Shown here: piece by piece, positions 13,901 to 28,900 of the stretch
Numbering within the stretch: the first letter of the stretch is position 1
Layout: each line of letters begins with the position of its first letter
Source of the DNA: Mesaphorura yosii
Lineage: Eukaryota > Arthropoda > Collembola > Poduromorpha > Tullbergiidae
Direction of reading: 5' to 3'
NCBI GenBank assembly: GCA_009869945.1
Contig: WIXG01000103.1
Coordinates: 62,001-126,000, forward strand
Length of the DNA stretch: 64,000 bases
Position numbers and translations under genes: made by a program
Notes under the pieces: generated by a model
Told to the model about the DNA's origin: nothing
The model's database searches: none
Seen by the model: the letters and a program-made list of their open reading frames with translations, nothing else

Positions 13901-16900
13901 AGAAAGCCATGCAAGCCTTTAAGATGTTAGAGTCTCGTTCTTGGAAACTGGAAACTTCTCTCAGACTCCCACTTCTCTAATTTAATGAATACGAAACTGG
14001 TGTGGAGGACACACGCGGCCTTCCTGGCCCGGCCCAAGTGTTACGATACGTCACACAGCTTGCTGTGTGTGTGCTGCGTGGGCCACGGCATCTTAGATTT
14101 TGAGTTTCGGGATTTAGTTCATGCAAATAGCATGAATTTTATCTTTGTACGAATGTGAAGGCATTTTATTGTACGGGATTCTCTTCTACATTTCCATTTC
14201 CATGCCCGTGTTGCACTGCACTTGTGGGACAAAGAAATGTCTCCTGCTTCTTCTTTAGTGTATGTACACATGTGATGGGAACAGAACAAAGTAACAAGTA
14301 ACAAAGGAAAGAAAAGCCATTATGTAAATGCTATTCTTGAGACCGTGCCGTACGCGTACTTGCGACGCGACACAGTAGCGCATCGCATCAAGCAATAAGA
14401 CACAGAGACATCAGATTGTTAGGAATTCCAATTCCAATGTACAAATATAAAGTAGCACCATCACAGTCACTGCTGCTGCTGCGTGGAAGTCTTCAGGAGG
14501 ATTTCATTTTATCTTTATTCTAATCCAATGCAGTAAACAAGTACACGCAGAGCGGTGCTTCGTTTCATCTTTCTTCACTATCTGATCACCATTATTTCTA
14601 TGCTTTGCCTTTGCTCAGCTACAGCGACGCATTACACCTTCGATATTGAAACGCAACTTTCCTTTTCCTTTTCTTCCTGTGCCCGTGCTCTTTTTCTCTT
14701 ACCTTCAATTCATTCAATAAACTGTAAGTCTTTGCATCTCTTTGCTCGCTCACATGCGTATGTCTCAATTTCATTTCCATTTCCATTTTCTTTTACACGC
14801 GCACGCAGCTTTCGAGTGCTGCGAACGCAAGCGAGACACAAGAAAGAAAGGAAATTTACTTTTCCATCTACAATCTTTGGGTATTTCATCATATCTTCAT
14901 TCCACATACGCATATCCTATGCGTATCGTGCATGACCTTTTGTACCTTTCTCGGTGATGATTGTCTTGTTGACAATTTCTTGAAACGCAGCGATAAGCGC
15001 GCGAGGCAAGTTTTATGTACACACTTCACGTGCACGTCGACTCTGGCGATTGCGATGGCATGTCCGTCGTTAAAAGGAATTGTAGCCCAATTTCAACTTG
15101 TCCATTGTCAGAGTGAGAAAAGTTCTGATGCTTTGTTTTTCCAGAGAAACGTCCAATGCATTCCAGCCGCGTCGAGAAAGTTTCCGAGTTTGGAGTGACA
15201 AAAGCTGTAACTGATATCAACTTCTTACAACAATCGAATGCAACGCAGTGGCAGTGGCCATGGTTGGTGGTGATAGATAGCCTGGGCGAAGGAAGTTGGT
15301 CCAGGCAGCAGTTTAGTTGGCAGTGTCGGTCAGAATTGAGAACTTTCTCTTCCGTTCTTTATTAGTTGGTTGTTGAAATAATAAAAATGAAAGGAAGGAA
15401 GGCAGGCGAAAGACAGACACAAAGTTTTGTTATCGCTTGTGTGCAAGATAAAAAGTGGGTTCCTGCTCGACTTATTTCCTGTCTCTTCGTTTCTTTGCTT
15501 GCATTTTCGAAGCTTTAGCCTGCTTCCTCTGACTCATGTTTTCGTCTTCCTGCCAGCCCCTAGCAAGGTACATGCTCAAAGTTCGTTCTAACAGGATTAA
15601 ATGCACAAGTTGTGTTCTCTTGTGAGTCTTATTAGTGAAGTGCACTGAAGTACATTTAAAAATTAGCAGGTCTAGTCTCACCTATTCATTCACTCTGTTT
15701 TATTGATGCCTAAATCTAATTATGTTCATTCATCCAAGACCACAATGTAGCATGGCAGAAGCAGAATTATTGAAGTGAGCAACGAACGAGCCACGCTAAA
15801 GCACGCATTCAGTATCCAGCGTATTAAATAATTAGTGTGGGTTTTTTGTCACACTTCAATTAACCTGTTCTGCGCTGTCAATTTCCATCAACATTAAGCT
15901 CTGTCAGCGAAAGCGGCGGCGTATTCGCACGGGACGAGCAACAGCATTCAAATTATCAGCACATAACAATGGCATACATTTGCCAGTCATTCAGCGAAAT
16001 AATTTAATTAAACTGTCGTAGTCGTGTCGTATGGGTTCTCGTATTGCAGAGGCGGAAGCTGTAGCAGTGCCACTTTGAGGGGATTTAAAGGATTCCGGAC
16101 TTTGCTGGAATTGCTGGCAGAGTAATTATCACGTACGAGCATACGTGATGTGTGGAAGTTTGCAACATTTCATTTGAAACTTTCCCACCGAATAATTTTT
16201 GATCCAACTCAAAAGTTTTACATCGAGTTCTAAATTATCGCTGCGCAAATGCAAATATGGGATTAGTGAATGGGAACTGGGTGCTGTTATTTTGGAGATG
16301 TGAAACTTTAGATCGTCGCAAATAATGCCAACATTCCCATTATGCTGTGGTCCCAGTCTTGTATTCAAGATTTTTATTTTGGTGCATTGACGCTTTTAAG
16401 CTTCCTGGAAAGGAGATTTTGAATATTAAACCGTGCCATACTCAAGAAACATAATACGCATTCTAATTCTAGTCTCGCATTTACCATATTCGGCCTGGAG
16501 CAGAATTCTGATGAAAAGCTGCTTTTGTCATTTCCCATTCCTTCACATGCTCGTGTTACAGATTGTAGCGTTCTTTGACTTGGTCGGGCTTGTGTTTCGT
16601 CGTTGATTGATAAATAACATAATAAAATACCAAACAACAACCTCATTGTTTAGTGCCTGTGTCAGTGCACTGCGTTGTTAGCTCATGCTATAGGTTATAG
16701 AGCGAAATTGAAAGGACTATGGCAGAGTACGCCCAGAGAGAAAGCTCTGCTCACAAGAAAGGATCAGTCATTCTCAGCGAGCGAAAACTTTTGTCTAATT
16801 TTCTCATATGGCTTACATCTACATCCAGAATGAACTTATTTTGTTGAATAATTCGCTCTGCAGAAGGTTTTTGAAGTTTAATCTCTTGTTTGGGTTTCAA

Positions 16901-19900
16901 TTGTTTGAGTACATCAAAAGTTTTACTTTGTATCTACATTCGCACTCGCACTCTGCATACGAGCGAGCAGTGACGTTAATCCTGTCTTAACTTACTTAAG
17001 CATGTATCCAGCCAGTGCTTCGGGGTCGCCTTTCGTGTGCAATTGCACGGGAAATGGGAGACAGGCTGTTTACAGCTTGGAATAATCCCTGGCGAATGTG
17101 GACTTTGAATGTGAGGGCAAAGCAAAGTAATGACAATCAGGCATTGCCACATTATATGAGCTAAAGCCGTGAATTTAATTTCGAGTTCAATTTCATTTCT
17201 CAGCCATTTCACATTTCGCATTTCACAAGTCGTTTGTTTGACGCAAGACGCGAACGTTCCAGCATGAGTCATTTCATATTTGATAATACTATACTGATAC
17301 TATAAAGGCTTTTATTGCATGATATAACACACATTTGGCAAACGACAAGGTTTCTTCCAAACACGCTCTTTTCTTGGGAGTTGCGACTGCTTCTAATTTA
17401 ATTTAATTCCTCCATCAGTTTTTATTTCTTCATTGATGATCCGCCTACATTACTTTGGACGGCGCATGTAAATTTTAATTTTAAAAAGCTATTTATACGA
17501 ATGTGAGTGTTCGTGGGTTTAATCTGCTCGCATAAAATTATTTCTTATTATCCCTAATAAATCTTCTGCAATGCATTAGCGTATACCTTGAACTATTCGG
17601 TATTCACGCATTCGCCATTCGCGATAAGCCATCCGCCAACCAGGCTTAAAATAATTCCTCGGCTTCCGCAAAAATTATGAATAACTGACACAAACTAGAT
17701 TAGACAGACAGCTTCTTGATAGCACATTCATTTTGCGTACTGCTTCAAATGCGAGGAAATGGAATGCGAGTAAGTGGATCCGGTGTCACTACCGGGTTAA
17801 CTTTACCCTCCTTCCAAGTACAATTATTATACTGCATTGGGTCCTGTCAATGTCGAATGTCATCTCATCTCCGTAGTGGCTTGGCTCGGCTCGGCTTGAA
17901 TAAGCACCGCATCACTTTTATTCATGCATAATTTCGGCGTGGCGTAGCGCAGGCTTCAGTATCAATAACTCAGTCAGAATGAAGCAAGCCGCAGAAGTCT
18001 CCGCCGAGGAAGGAAATGCCTGCTTGTTTTCTCATTTCATGTCGTTTTTCTTTTCGCAGCGTCAGATGACAAATAGTTGTACCGAAAGGTTTGCACGCCA
18101 TGCCTGTCGCGTACGCGAATGCGAACATTTCTTAGTGTTTCATCGTCTGCAAATGCAAAAAATAAAGGATACACGGTGACGCAGTTTGTGTTCACGTGCA
18201 GTACAAATGTAATCTTTTAATGTAATAAAAGCGCTCAGCGGACATGAAGCACAAGCCGTTTAGTTTTAATGTCTTATGTCGCGAGCGGCGAATGGAATTA
18301 TGGATCCAAACTTGCAAAATTATGTAAAATGAAACCAGTTGGAGCAGCAGAATGAGTCAAAAGGACTTTTTAATTTTTCTGTACAACTTTCGCTGCTGCC
18401 TTGCCGTAATGACACGGCACGTGGAGGGTTGTGGAATTTTTATTTCAAACACGCGTACCGAAACCGAATTGTGCCAACGGCAGCTCCGTCGCAGCAGTCG
18501 CAAGTGAAGACAAGTGTGTGAATTATTATATTTAGAAAATCAGACTGGTGTGGTGAACTAATGGCAGAATGGCAGAAACGCAATGGTGCTGGTGTCGGTG
18601 CACGGATGTGAAGAATGGTATTTCTGTGTCGCTCGCCCAAGCCCGAGTCGAGTAAATGACTCCTATGCAGACACATTACCCGATACAGTGGCAGAAGAAT
18701 AGGGCAGGCAGGAGAAAGAATGACAAGCAAACATGTTTAAAATTTCAGAATGTAAATTGTTTTCTTTGTTTCGAGTACAACAATTTGGCAAGCTCACGGC
18801 CGAGTCGTTTCACGTAGCGCAGAGTCGCAGAGTAGCACTGAGCATGGCATTCATTATGTGGTTCCATTTCCCTCATGATTATTGCAATACCTTTGTCAAA
18901 GTTTATCTTATCACAACATCAAATCAGTGGAGCAGGAATGGTAACACCAACAACTCCTTCATTTCCTTGCATATTTTACACGTCTCTTTCTTTCGGTGTC
19001 AAGGTTGTCTCTTCACTTAACGTTTTGGCACACTTTTGCGTGGCAGGCATTGAGTTTTGAGTGCTGGTGCTGGCAGATGTGGAACATGGACCATAGTTCA
19101 TTGTGTACGATAATTACTGTTACCTGCGCTTTACTCTGATGACTGGCGTTCTTTGTTTTAATGATGCTAGCGTATGGCGCATGGAGACATGTTGCACAAT
19201 CAGAATTTGTCACATCCTGCGCGTTGTAACTTGTAACGCCCTACGGAACGAATCGAACATTAAACTGATCTGCGCCTCGCCTGAGCTTTGAAGGCTTTGA
19301 TGTTGGAATTCAAAACAACACGGCAAAGGAGCTTACACGAATCGAATCAGCAGAAGAAACTGGTCGAATTAATCTTGGAACAGGAGCAGGAGAAGCAAAT
19401 AATTTACATCTGTGACAGTCAAATACTTTTTGCATCATGTGAGACTGTGTGGAACATCCTGCAACCAGCCGCCGTGCTCTTTGCATTTGATTCGATCGTA
19501 GACATGCGAGTAGACACAGTCACATGTGCGGTGTGAGTACATTTCTCCCACCAGCGACAGATATTTTATCATTGTCTTCGGTTAATTTTAATGAGCGTAG
19601 CGAGAAAATAGGATTTACTTGCTTGTCTTATTGATAAATGCTCCTTTCCCCTTCGAGCGGCCACTGCGCGTGCACGAATGGCACCGAATTCCCATAAAAT
19701 ATTCACGACAAGGCTATAATGAAAGATTGGCGATCAAGGCCACGGCTTACGTGCGTGCTCGGATGGTGAGACGATAAAGAGTGTCAATTTTATTTACTTC
19801 TTTTCTTCTAGATTGGCATTTTTGGCACAATGTCCTAACAAAAGGTCGCATTCTCACATTCTTAATTATATAATCTCGCATCTCGTAACCTAAGATAACT

Positions 19901-22900
19901 GGAAACTTTTTTCCAGCCTATTACGAGAGCAGTTTGGTGAAGTTTATGGATTTCGTGCATGTTCCTCATTCCAATTTGGCGACAGGAGGGTTTTGTTCAC
20001 AGAACTCGGATCAGTGCCAACTTTTTGTTGTGACTTGAGTCATCAGCTCTCGATTGGTGTATTATGCGCTATTATGCGTTTAAGCAAATAAAGCGACAAA
20101 ATTATAAGAAAAGTTTGCAAATTGCATGCAGGTTGTTGTGCTTACATTAATTTCCTTATCCACGGCCTTCGGTTCACGATTCACGAGCAGCAGAAGTTCG
20201 ATCTTCGTCTTGTTACTCTCAATCTCCGTGCGTAGGTTGTAGAACCCCGAAATTCGTTATTTAGTACGCAATAGGCTTTTGGGTAAGCTACACAACTTTT
20301 CTTTATTTTGTTTTTATTAAATGATGACAAAATTTATTGACTTGGCTTGTTGGCTTTCCTCTTAGGCCTTCTATTTACGAAAAAGAGAGCTACAAACACG
20401 TCTTTATGCATACCGCATGCAGTGTTGGCGTAGCGTATGAAGGCGAAATGGATCCAGAAGGATTTTAATGGCGACAAGATGTGTGCACCAATCATTATGA
20501 AATATGCTTCACTTGCATAGTTCTCGTAATGTGTTTTTTATTGTCGAATCTCGTCTGTGTCTGCCTTGTTAACTCCGAAAGAAGGACGTGGAGACTGAGT
20601 CAAGCTTTCCTGGTTGAATGTGAGCCACTTATGCAGTTTTCTGTACGAATATTTGCAAACCAAAGCAAGGCCAGTATTGGGACGAAAAATTAAATTACCT
20701 ATTCAAGTAACCCACATGTAGTACGTATATCGTATTTCTTGTTTCTCTATCGGTTGAAACTAAATTAGAATTCTCTCAGAGAATCAGCAATATTTTACAT
20801 TATCGAGTCAGGTAGGAATGAATGTGCAGCACAGAGCGAGCGGAATAAAAAACCTTCGGTGTTATTGTTCAAATAAGAAATACACTTTATAAAGAATGAA
20901 TTTAATATTGGAGTGCAGGAAAATAAAATATTCTGGTCAGACCCGATAAAAATTGAGGGAATAGGAAACTCTGGATTCTGAAATCGATGAAGTACGAGAG
21001 CTTGGTTCGTTCTACGTCGTTTCAGAGGCTGGGTCGAGGAAGTCAACGCGTTGATGAATGCCTGGCATAGTACAAAGAAAATGAGAAAGCATTCTTCCCG
21101 AAACTTAAAGGAATTTCCAATTCATTGCGTAATCCGTAATATTCGTACGGTAGAAGCAAGTCTGATCCATTGTTATTCGAATTTCGAAGGTCACCAGAAC
21201 ACACGTACAGCAAACAACTGCAAGTCAAGCCAAGCCAAGCCCATGAACCCGGGGTTTAAAGCTTAGAGATGACTGATTAAAAACCAGGTAGAAAATGTCT
21301 TGCGCTGCGTCGATTCAGTTCAGTCGATAATTGGTTCATCCATTTAATCGAATTCGAGGTCGGGTTTCAGGTCACCATCACCCTTGAAAGCGTCAACATC
21401 AGCATCAGCGTTGGACAAGAAAATATTTGAGCGAAGCTAAGCGTTAAGCTAAGATATGCTTGCTTTAAGGCTATAAGTCCTAACCTGATTAAAAAGAAGC
21501 ATGCTCAGGGAAAATTGAGAACGTGCTTGTCTCTGCAGTCTTACCGCGCCGCGGTACGACGCGACCGTGGCCCTCATTTCCCGGCTCGTCGCGGTTCACG
21601 GCACCGTTCATGTGTTATTGTTTGTAATTCAAGATGAAAAATACTGCTGAAGAGAGTGCTACCATTTTATTTCGAGTCAGCAGATGCCGAAACGCCGACT
21701 CGAATGAAGTGCGAGCCTTGCTTGGCGGAGGTGGAGTAGTCACGGAGAAGAAAACATAAAAATACGATATTGAAAGTAACATAATATTTAAAAGCCGTAA
21801 CAGAAATAAAATAAAAGTATTTCAAGATGAGTCGAGAGGACTTACAAGTATAAATTGAAGGAAGAAGAATTTTAGGCTGCACTTAACGCTGTATGGCAAC
21901 GACAAGCAATCGCACTGCGCCCTAGCAGCTGAGTCGAGAATGCTTTAGTAAAGTTTATTCCAATTCATTTTTATTATAAAAGCATTATTTCATCCCATTT
22001 TCCGAAAGATCATTCCTGACGATCTCCTCAGCTTGCGCAGCCAGTCAAATTTCTGCCTGCCTCCGCTCGATCTTAAAATGAAAAGTTTGTCTTTTTTATT
22101 ATGCTTCACGGAAATGTGTCAGGAAGGAACTTGAAATAAACATGTCTCAAGTTTCGCTGGGAAAATAAACTTGTGCTGTGGTACAGCACGAAGAAAGTTT
22201 TCTCAGAATTCTCAATACTTTATTCTCGTCCTCGAATTATCGCCGCATGCTTTGCGTGGGCAACTTATCTTCTTTTCTTGATTAGACGCTTACGATCTGC
22301 GTCACTTCTTAGCAGTCGAGGACACAAATAACGCATTGAGGTCTCCGCAGAAGTTTGGACGAATGTATAATTCGCAGGGCAATTCTCGTGAGAACGAGAA
22401 ACCGAACAACAATGCGCGCGGCGCGACCTCTTTCTCCCGATGGCCCACTACGAAAAGTTTCTGGAACTGTGGATTTGTGAGCAGTAGATTTATGAGAATT
22501 TGATTTCAAATATTTTGTGACTTGAGGTCATGCCCTACATGCTCAGCTCAATGCTGACGGACAGCACATCACCCAACGAGAGCAAATCCACTTTCTCAAA
22601 CCGCGTACCGAAATTTCATCAGGCCTCTCAACATCTCGGTGTCGTGTCCTTTGGTCACGGCCGCTGAATGAGAAGAAAGTCTTTTCTCAAGGCAAGACTC
22701 GTTGTCTCGATTTGAGAGTTAGCAGCAGTCAAAACTTGCCAAATGCCAAACTTTTTATTTTTCCACTCTGTTCACATTGACACTAATATATGAAGCTCGC
22801 GGCCGGTGCGCATACTAAGACTGTGAGTCATGTCAAATATTTCCTCGTGCCTGCCCTTTTCAAATGGGCTATAATCATAGGAGGTATAGCACGGATGCGG

Positions 22901-25900
22901 ATAATGGAATCGTTTTTTTAAATTTAAGGTTTGAATTATATTTTTATACTTTTATTCAAGGTTATCATTTCGCATAGGCGTGACAGCCTAAAGTATACAC
23001 GTAAAGAACTCAGTCAGTGAATGATCGTATGTCTGTGTGATCGGATGCAAACGAGCGAACGCAGCCACACAAAGTGTATGACACAGATACACACTTCCTA
23101 CTCCTGCGAAACGATTTCCGAAACTCTGACATGTTGCCCGATGCACAATGTATGAAAGTTATGCCAGCCTGTAAATGGATTGGATTTTATGGATAGTGTA
23201 ATAGAAAATTTATATATCCATTACAATACATTATTACAATCCATTAGATTTATTAGTTTTAAATGCAGCGAAATTTTTATTATACATTCTGGGAACCTCA
23301 GCGTTTTTTGTTTTTCCTTTCCAGCCTTTTCTTCCCTCCTTTCTTAGAATTCATTCTCGGACTTCGGTCGGTCGTTGTGTAGCAATTTAAACGTTGTAAC
23401 TATTACGGCCACTTCCTTTCGCAGGCCCTGCTGTCCAATCCAAACATGATCTTGTGCGAAAGAGCACACACGCAGCCACGCATCATGAGTAGAAGTAATT
23501 AAGAATTGAAATTGGAGCCTTGCTTTGCTTCATAAGGATGCGAAATGCGATGGAACTTGAGTACGAGTACGACTCTTTCTTGGCACAGATTCAAAACTAT
23601 TTTTCAACATTGAACTAGCGTAGCATTCGGATGATATTTTTTGTGTGTGCCATCATCATTCTTTTTTTCTCTTGTACCCTAAAAAGGTTAGAAATGGTTT
23701 GATATACGCACGGAACCTGAATCCACTCTCGGCTCTTGTAAAATCCCGTCTATTGTTCTGCTCCCGTTCCTTCCTCATCCTCACCGTCTCCTTTCATCCG
23801 CGTTAATTTACGCGAGTTCCGACTCCTATTACGCTCTCGCATTGCATTAAGGTGCATTAATATGACCAAGGCCAACACAACTGAACTGCTGCTCGGCGTC
23901 GGGATAAAAGAAATCACACAAAATGGCTTGGCACAACGCTCCATCATTACATCGCGGACACAATGAGAATTTTCTGCAGTTTATGCCTTGTTTCATGGAT
24001 TACGGTGAGAGCCCAAACCGAAATTACGATCGTACGCATTTGTCTTGCAACGAGGGAGCCAGCGCGTTAATTTTTGGCATGAGTCTCACATGTCTGCATT
24101 GTGCTGATGCTGGCTAATGGGCTAAATCTTAATCAATCTTGCATTGCCTGGCCCGTACTAATCAACATTTTTCTTCTCTTGGCACAGGAGTCTTCTCTTC
24201 CGATGAAAGTCCACGAAGCATTCTTGGTGGGACCCTGAACCTCGCCGCCACCAGCTACTCAAGTACCTCCGTGATGATGACTGCGTTGACCAGCACGAAC
24301 GGCAACTCACCCACCGCCTCTTCCTCCGCAAACTCATCGCCCTCGACCCTCCAACTTCCGAATTGCACCCCGACGCTGAATTCCAACGCGAACCCACCTG
24401 CATTGCCCTCGTTGCTGAACTCTTCCTCGGCCAGCAGCACCACTGGAGAAAATGCGAAGCCCAAGAAAGCCCATCGACCCAAAACTGCGTCCCCCAATCG
24501 TCAAGGACCACAGTGCTGTCTGGTAAGTCGAATGTTGAACATTGAGCGTCGAGTACTCACTGAAGAATGTTTATGGACCAAATCTTTTATTTTTATGCTT
24601 TAACTGCAGTTGTTAAAATAAAACAATTTTACGCGTCCTTTTTTATAATGTCGTCGAACACGCTTGCAAAGTGCAGCTCAGCTACACGAATGTAGGTCTA
24701 CAATGAATGTTTCTACTTGCAAATGCTCACTCTAATTGAATTAGGAATTCTTTTCGTAATGACTTTTGAAAAGTTACAAACTTCTAGCACTTGGAGTCAC
24801 AGCCAGACTACAAAAAGTAGTAAAGCTTAATTTGAATTCTTTTTCGAAATGTTAAAGGATTATTGCGACTTGCGAGTTGAGAGCTCAGTGCTCCAATGCA
24901 ATGACGATGGCAGACAATTCACTCTCTCCAACTTCAACTTTTCTGGAATTAACTTTCTGAAAGGCTAAAGCCATAGTCGTAGATTTCTTTCCTTTGTTAT
25001 GACGTTGATGATATGAGTGTTTGAAGGTTTAATTTCAAGATTAGCGACACTGTCACCCGGTTTCCTTTGTCCTGCTGTTCGTGACTGTGACATTTTCATT
25101 CTTTGGTTGGCTCGGTTTAATTCCCAAAGACATTTTCTTTCGTTTGCCTTCAGCCTTCTTTCATTACATGTAAGTAAATGTACGCCGAACTCTCCTGTGT
25201 GTTGAGTTAGAGCAAATTGATAATGAAATGAGGAAGCGTCGCCGTCAATTCTAGTCGCTGCTCTCCTCTTCCTGCGCTTTAAAATTTTTCTTCGCCTGTA
25301 AACTCTGTGATTTGAATTCAATTCGTATTCGTCTCATGCATCCGCTCCATTAGTCTCTGAGACCTGATTTAAGCTACCTCTAAGCCAGACATCAGGTCAT
25401 GACCGAACTAATGTCAGTTCATTACTGAGAAATGAAGTTCCACACTCCACAGTACACACGGGAGCTGCTGCAGCAATGGTCACAGGTTTAACGCCTCACT
25501 GCGAGGCGGCATTCATTTTATGAATTTAAATTCAGCCTGCTGCTGTGCGCTATTTGAACGCTAAGACCTCTCCTGAATGATGAATTGAGTCTAGCGATGG
25601 TGACGGTGAAGGCAGTGGAGGAAGAAGACGGCTATTGAAAAGTGGTAAGAGCGAGAATAAAGAAAACGAGCGACCGAGAGAAAGTTAACTGTTCATTCAA
25701 GGTGAAAATAGGAAATTTCAAAGTGTTACATTTACAAGGACATAAAAGGAGACAGACAAAGTACTGCAGTCGCACTCCAGGCAAGAGAAGAGCCGACGGA
25801 CGACTCAGACGCAGACATACAACGTAATGTGCAATCGTCGAGTAAAGGACGAGTGTTCTGCACGACTTGCATTCTCATCTTATTGTAGAATAATTCTGAC

Positions 25901-28900
25901 CTCGTTTCATCATTCTGCCAGGCAATGGTCGAATGACACTCAAGCAAACCGTACTCTGAGACTAGATTTTTAATCAGAATACTTATTCACATTGTGAATT
26001 CGGAATGCGTTCAATTGCCGACTTCAGTCTTCAGTGCCGGCCGAGCCAAGAACACGGCACAATGTTGTCGCTGTCTTTGTCGGTGTGTCGAAGGGATTTG
26101 AGCAAGAAATGTCCCAAGATTCTTCGAATCTCTGCATTACATCGCCCGCCCGTTGTACATGACAGGATGTGTTTTTATTCTCTACAGAATTGTGTAATAG
26201 CGTAATTTTTCTTGAATCGATTTGTATACTCGAAGATTGAATCGAAAAATGTAATAACCAAATGCATTGCAAGGCTTATCTTCAACTAATCTAGCACAAC
26301 TACTCGTACGACGCGATCTCAGCTCAGCCCAGTTCAGAGTGTCGTTGCGACGTCGACGTGGTAATTGTAAGGAAGGAAGGGGAAAGTGCAGTCATCCGAA
26401 AATAATAACGCAGGGGAAAATTGTGCAAAGAATAGTTGGAGGCTGAGCTGAGGAGCTTGTGAAACAAAAACGCGTCGCGTACCTTCACTTTGTGCCACGC
26501 GTCTCAAGTTCGTCTTTGTGTGAAGAGTCGCACTTGTGAATACTTTTACATGCATTACTCGAGTCCCAAGACAAAGCATGTAAAAGGAAAGAAGTGTAAG
26601 AGTAGTCAAGGTAAATACGGTATTAAAAAGATATATCTTACACCGGGGCCTGAGAGCCGCCGGAGAGAGAGTTATTGTGCAGGAGATTGAATAGAGTGCC
26701 AATGCCAGGAGTAAAGTTGAGGAACGGCTCCTTCGGAGTGGAACAGCTTTAATTTGATTAAAACCAGAGAAGAAAGTGAAAAAGGTTTTTGTATACAAAA
26801 AGAAAACAAGTGCGAGCGTGAAAACTTTCCTTTCTGGAGCTCCGAACTTTGTTTCGTGTGCCGTGCCGTGAGTGAAAGAATGCACGGGAAGCCAGGCCAC
26901 GGTCATGCCATGCCATGGATCGGGATCATAATAATAATAATTGTGAGGAGTGAAAGGGTTCTTTTATTTTTATGTCCTCATCTTCCTCCAACTACTGCAT
27001 GTTGTTCACGTTCACCATTCACCTTCTCTGAGCTAAGCCAAGCTAACACCAGTTCCTTCCATGCGATGCGTTACGTTTTTACGTGATAGTTCGCCAAAAT
27101 TGCTTTCTTCGCACGCAATTATTGTGTACTCTTTTGCTTTGTTGTGTAGGGCGGTGGAAAGGGGAAGGGAGGCAAGGCAAACTGTAATAGTCGTTTAGAG
27201 TTTAAATACTTTTGTAATGTTATTTTTGAGAGGGTTCGCTTTTATGGTCTTGATGAGAAACAAATGCTTCACGTGCTTCGCTCGTTGCGTGCTGTGAATT
27301 TGCTAGAGTGTAAACACCTTTAATGGGGTTCGAGGAGGCAGGAATGATAATTACAATGTCTGCCAATCTATTTTTATAAAGATCATTTTAAACTCACATT
27401 ACAGTTCTAATTACGTCGAGGGTATAAATTATCAGTGGCAATCTCTCTACAACAAAACAAATTAGTGTAATTAGAACGCCAGATTGCTGCCGAATGACGA
27501 TAAAAGGACGCTAATCAGTAAAAATAAAACTTGCTCTTTATTGGTACAATTTATGCCGTCGGCAGATGCCCGTCTACTCATGCATGCCTTACTGGGCTGG
27601 GAATGTCAGATCAATTGTTCTCCTTGTCATAAATATGAACGCAGGAATGCTCGACGTGCTATCGCTTGACATTCACAACGTAATCACTTTGCAGCGAAAA
27701 TCTGATGTTTATATTTATTATTTCAACGAGTTAATAAATATCTTCAAGGAGTTTGAGTTTAAAAATCATAAAACTCGAAATTGCACATAAAATATGAACA
27801 AAAGTGCCTTTCAAGCTCTAATCCTTGTTCTTATTTGCTGGTTGACTGTTTGCTCTGGCTCTAATAAGTCTCGTGTTTCTTTCTTTGCAGACTTGTGGAA
27901 AAGTGTTTAGCAACGCCTCTGCGCTCACGAAGCACAAGCTAACTCACAGTGATGAACGTAAACATATCTGCGGCACATGTGGAAAAGCATTCAAACGACA
28001 GGTAAGTTTATAATACATCTAATGGCCAGCGCTAAGAAGAACCTTCGTCGTAGTCGTCACCTTCGTAATGAATTGCAATAAAAACTTTGACAAAGTACAT
28101 TTACAATAATTACTACAATGGTACTTTATTTTAAAGTGAATTTAAAGAAAGAGTATCAGTGAATTGACAATGCTCACTTAAATAGTTTGGCTCCCAGAAT
28201 AGAAATAACAGCGATAATGCTAGGTAATTTGGGCATAAATGATCCCCGTTCATGAACGAATTTGAATCTCCGTCCAGTAAACTTCAGGATCAGAATCCGA
28301 ACACTATTCAGATGATCTATTGATAGTGTAATGATTGGTCGCTATGAAAGTTTTGTTGGTGTTATGAAATTTATTGTTCTAATCTATTTCATTTTGTGTT
28401 ATTTTTCGGTAATTCCTTCATTCTTATCTTGGCTGCGTCAGGATCATCTGAACGGTCACATGCTCACTCACCGAAACAAGAAACCGTACGAATGTACAGC
28501 GAAAGGATGTGGAAAGTCGTACTGTGATGCTCGTTCTCTCAGAAGACATGTTGAAAGCCGTCATGGACACGAACTGACAATAACACCAAATGGGAGCATC
28601 AGCAACATGATCGAGTCCTCCGCTGCTGCTACCGAGAGTCATGGGAGACATACTAATGAGTCCCAGCAACTGAAACAACCGAGAGCAGCAAAAATCCGAT
28701 CTCAATCTTCGTCCTCTTCCAATGATATTATCAGCGCTCTGCTGCCTGCCTGCGATCCAAATAATTTACTCATGGATGACATGGTCAACTGCACCGTGCT
28801 CGGACTCTCGGATGCGGATCTTCTCAACTCGCAGTTCGAGTCTCCTCTCGAAGGCGTCGTCGTCAACTGCTGTCTGGATGACGCAGCTGCGACGTCCCTC

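Noticed and set aside
14555-14935. 126-codon plus-strand frame resembling a signal peptide protein
   Set aside because: The sequence is pyrimidine-rich and low in complexity (Phe/Ser/Leu runs); overlapping frames look the same.
26334-26906. 190-codon minus-strand frame with hydrophobic segments
   Set aside because: Hydrophobicity comes from a purine-rich plus strand read in reverse. There is no recognisable motif, splice partner or polyadenylation signal.
28331-28441. Upstream extension of the exon at 28442 with its own ATG
   Set aside because: The intact finger 2 across 28001/28442 shows this is intron. The frame is open by chance, though an alternative start cannot be fully excluded.
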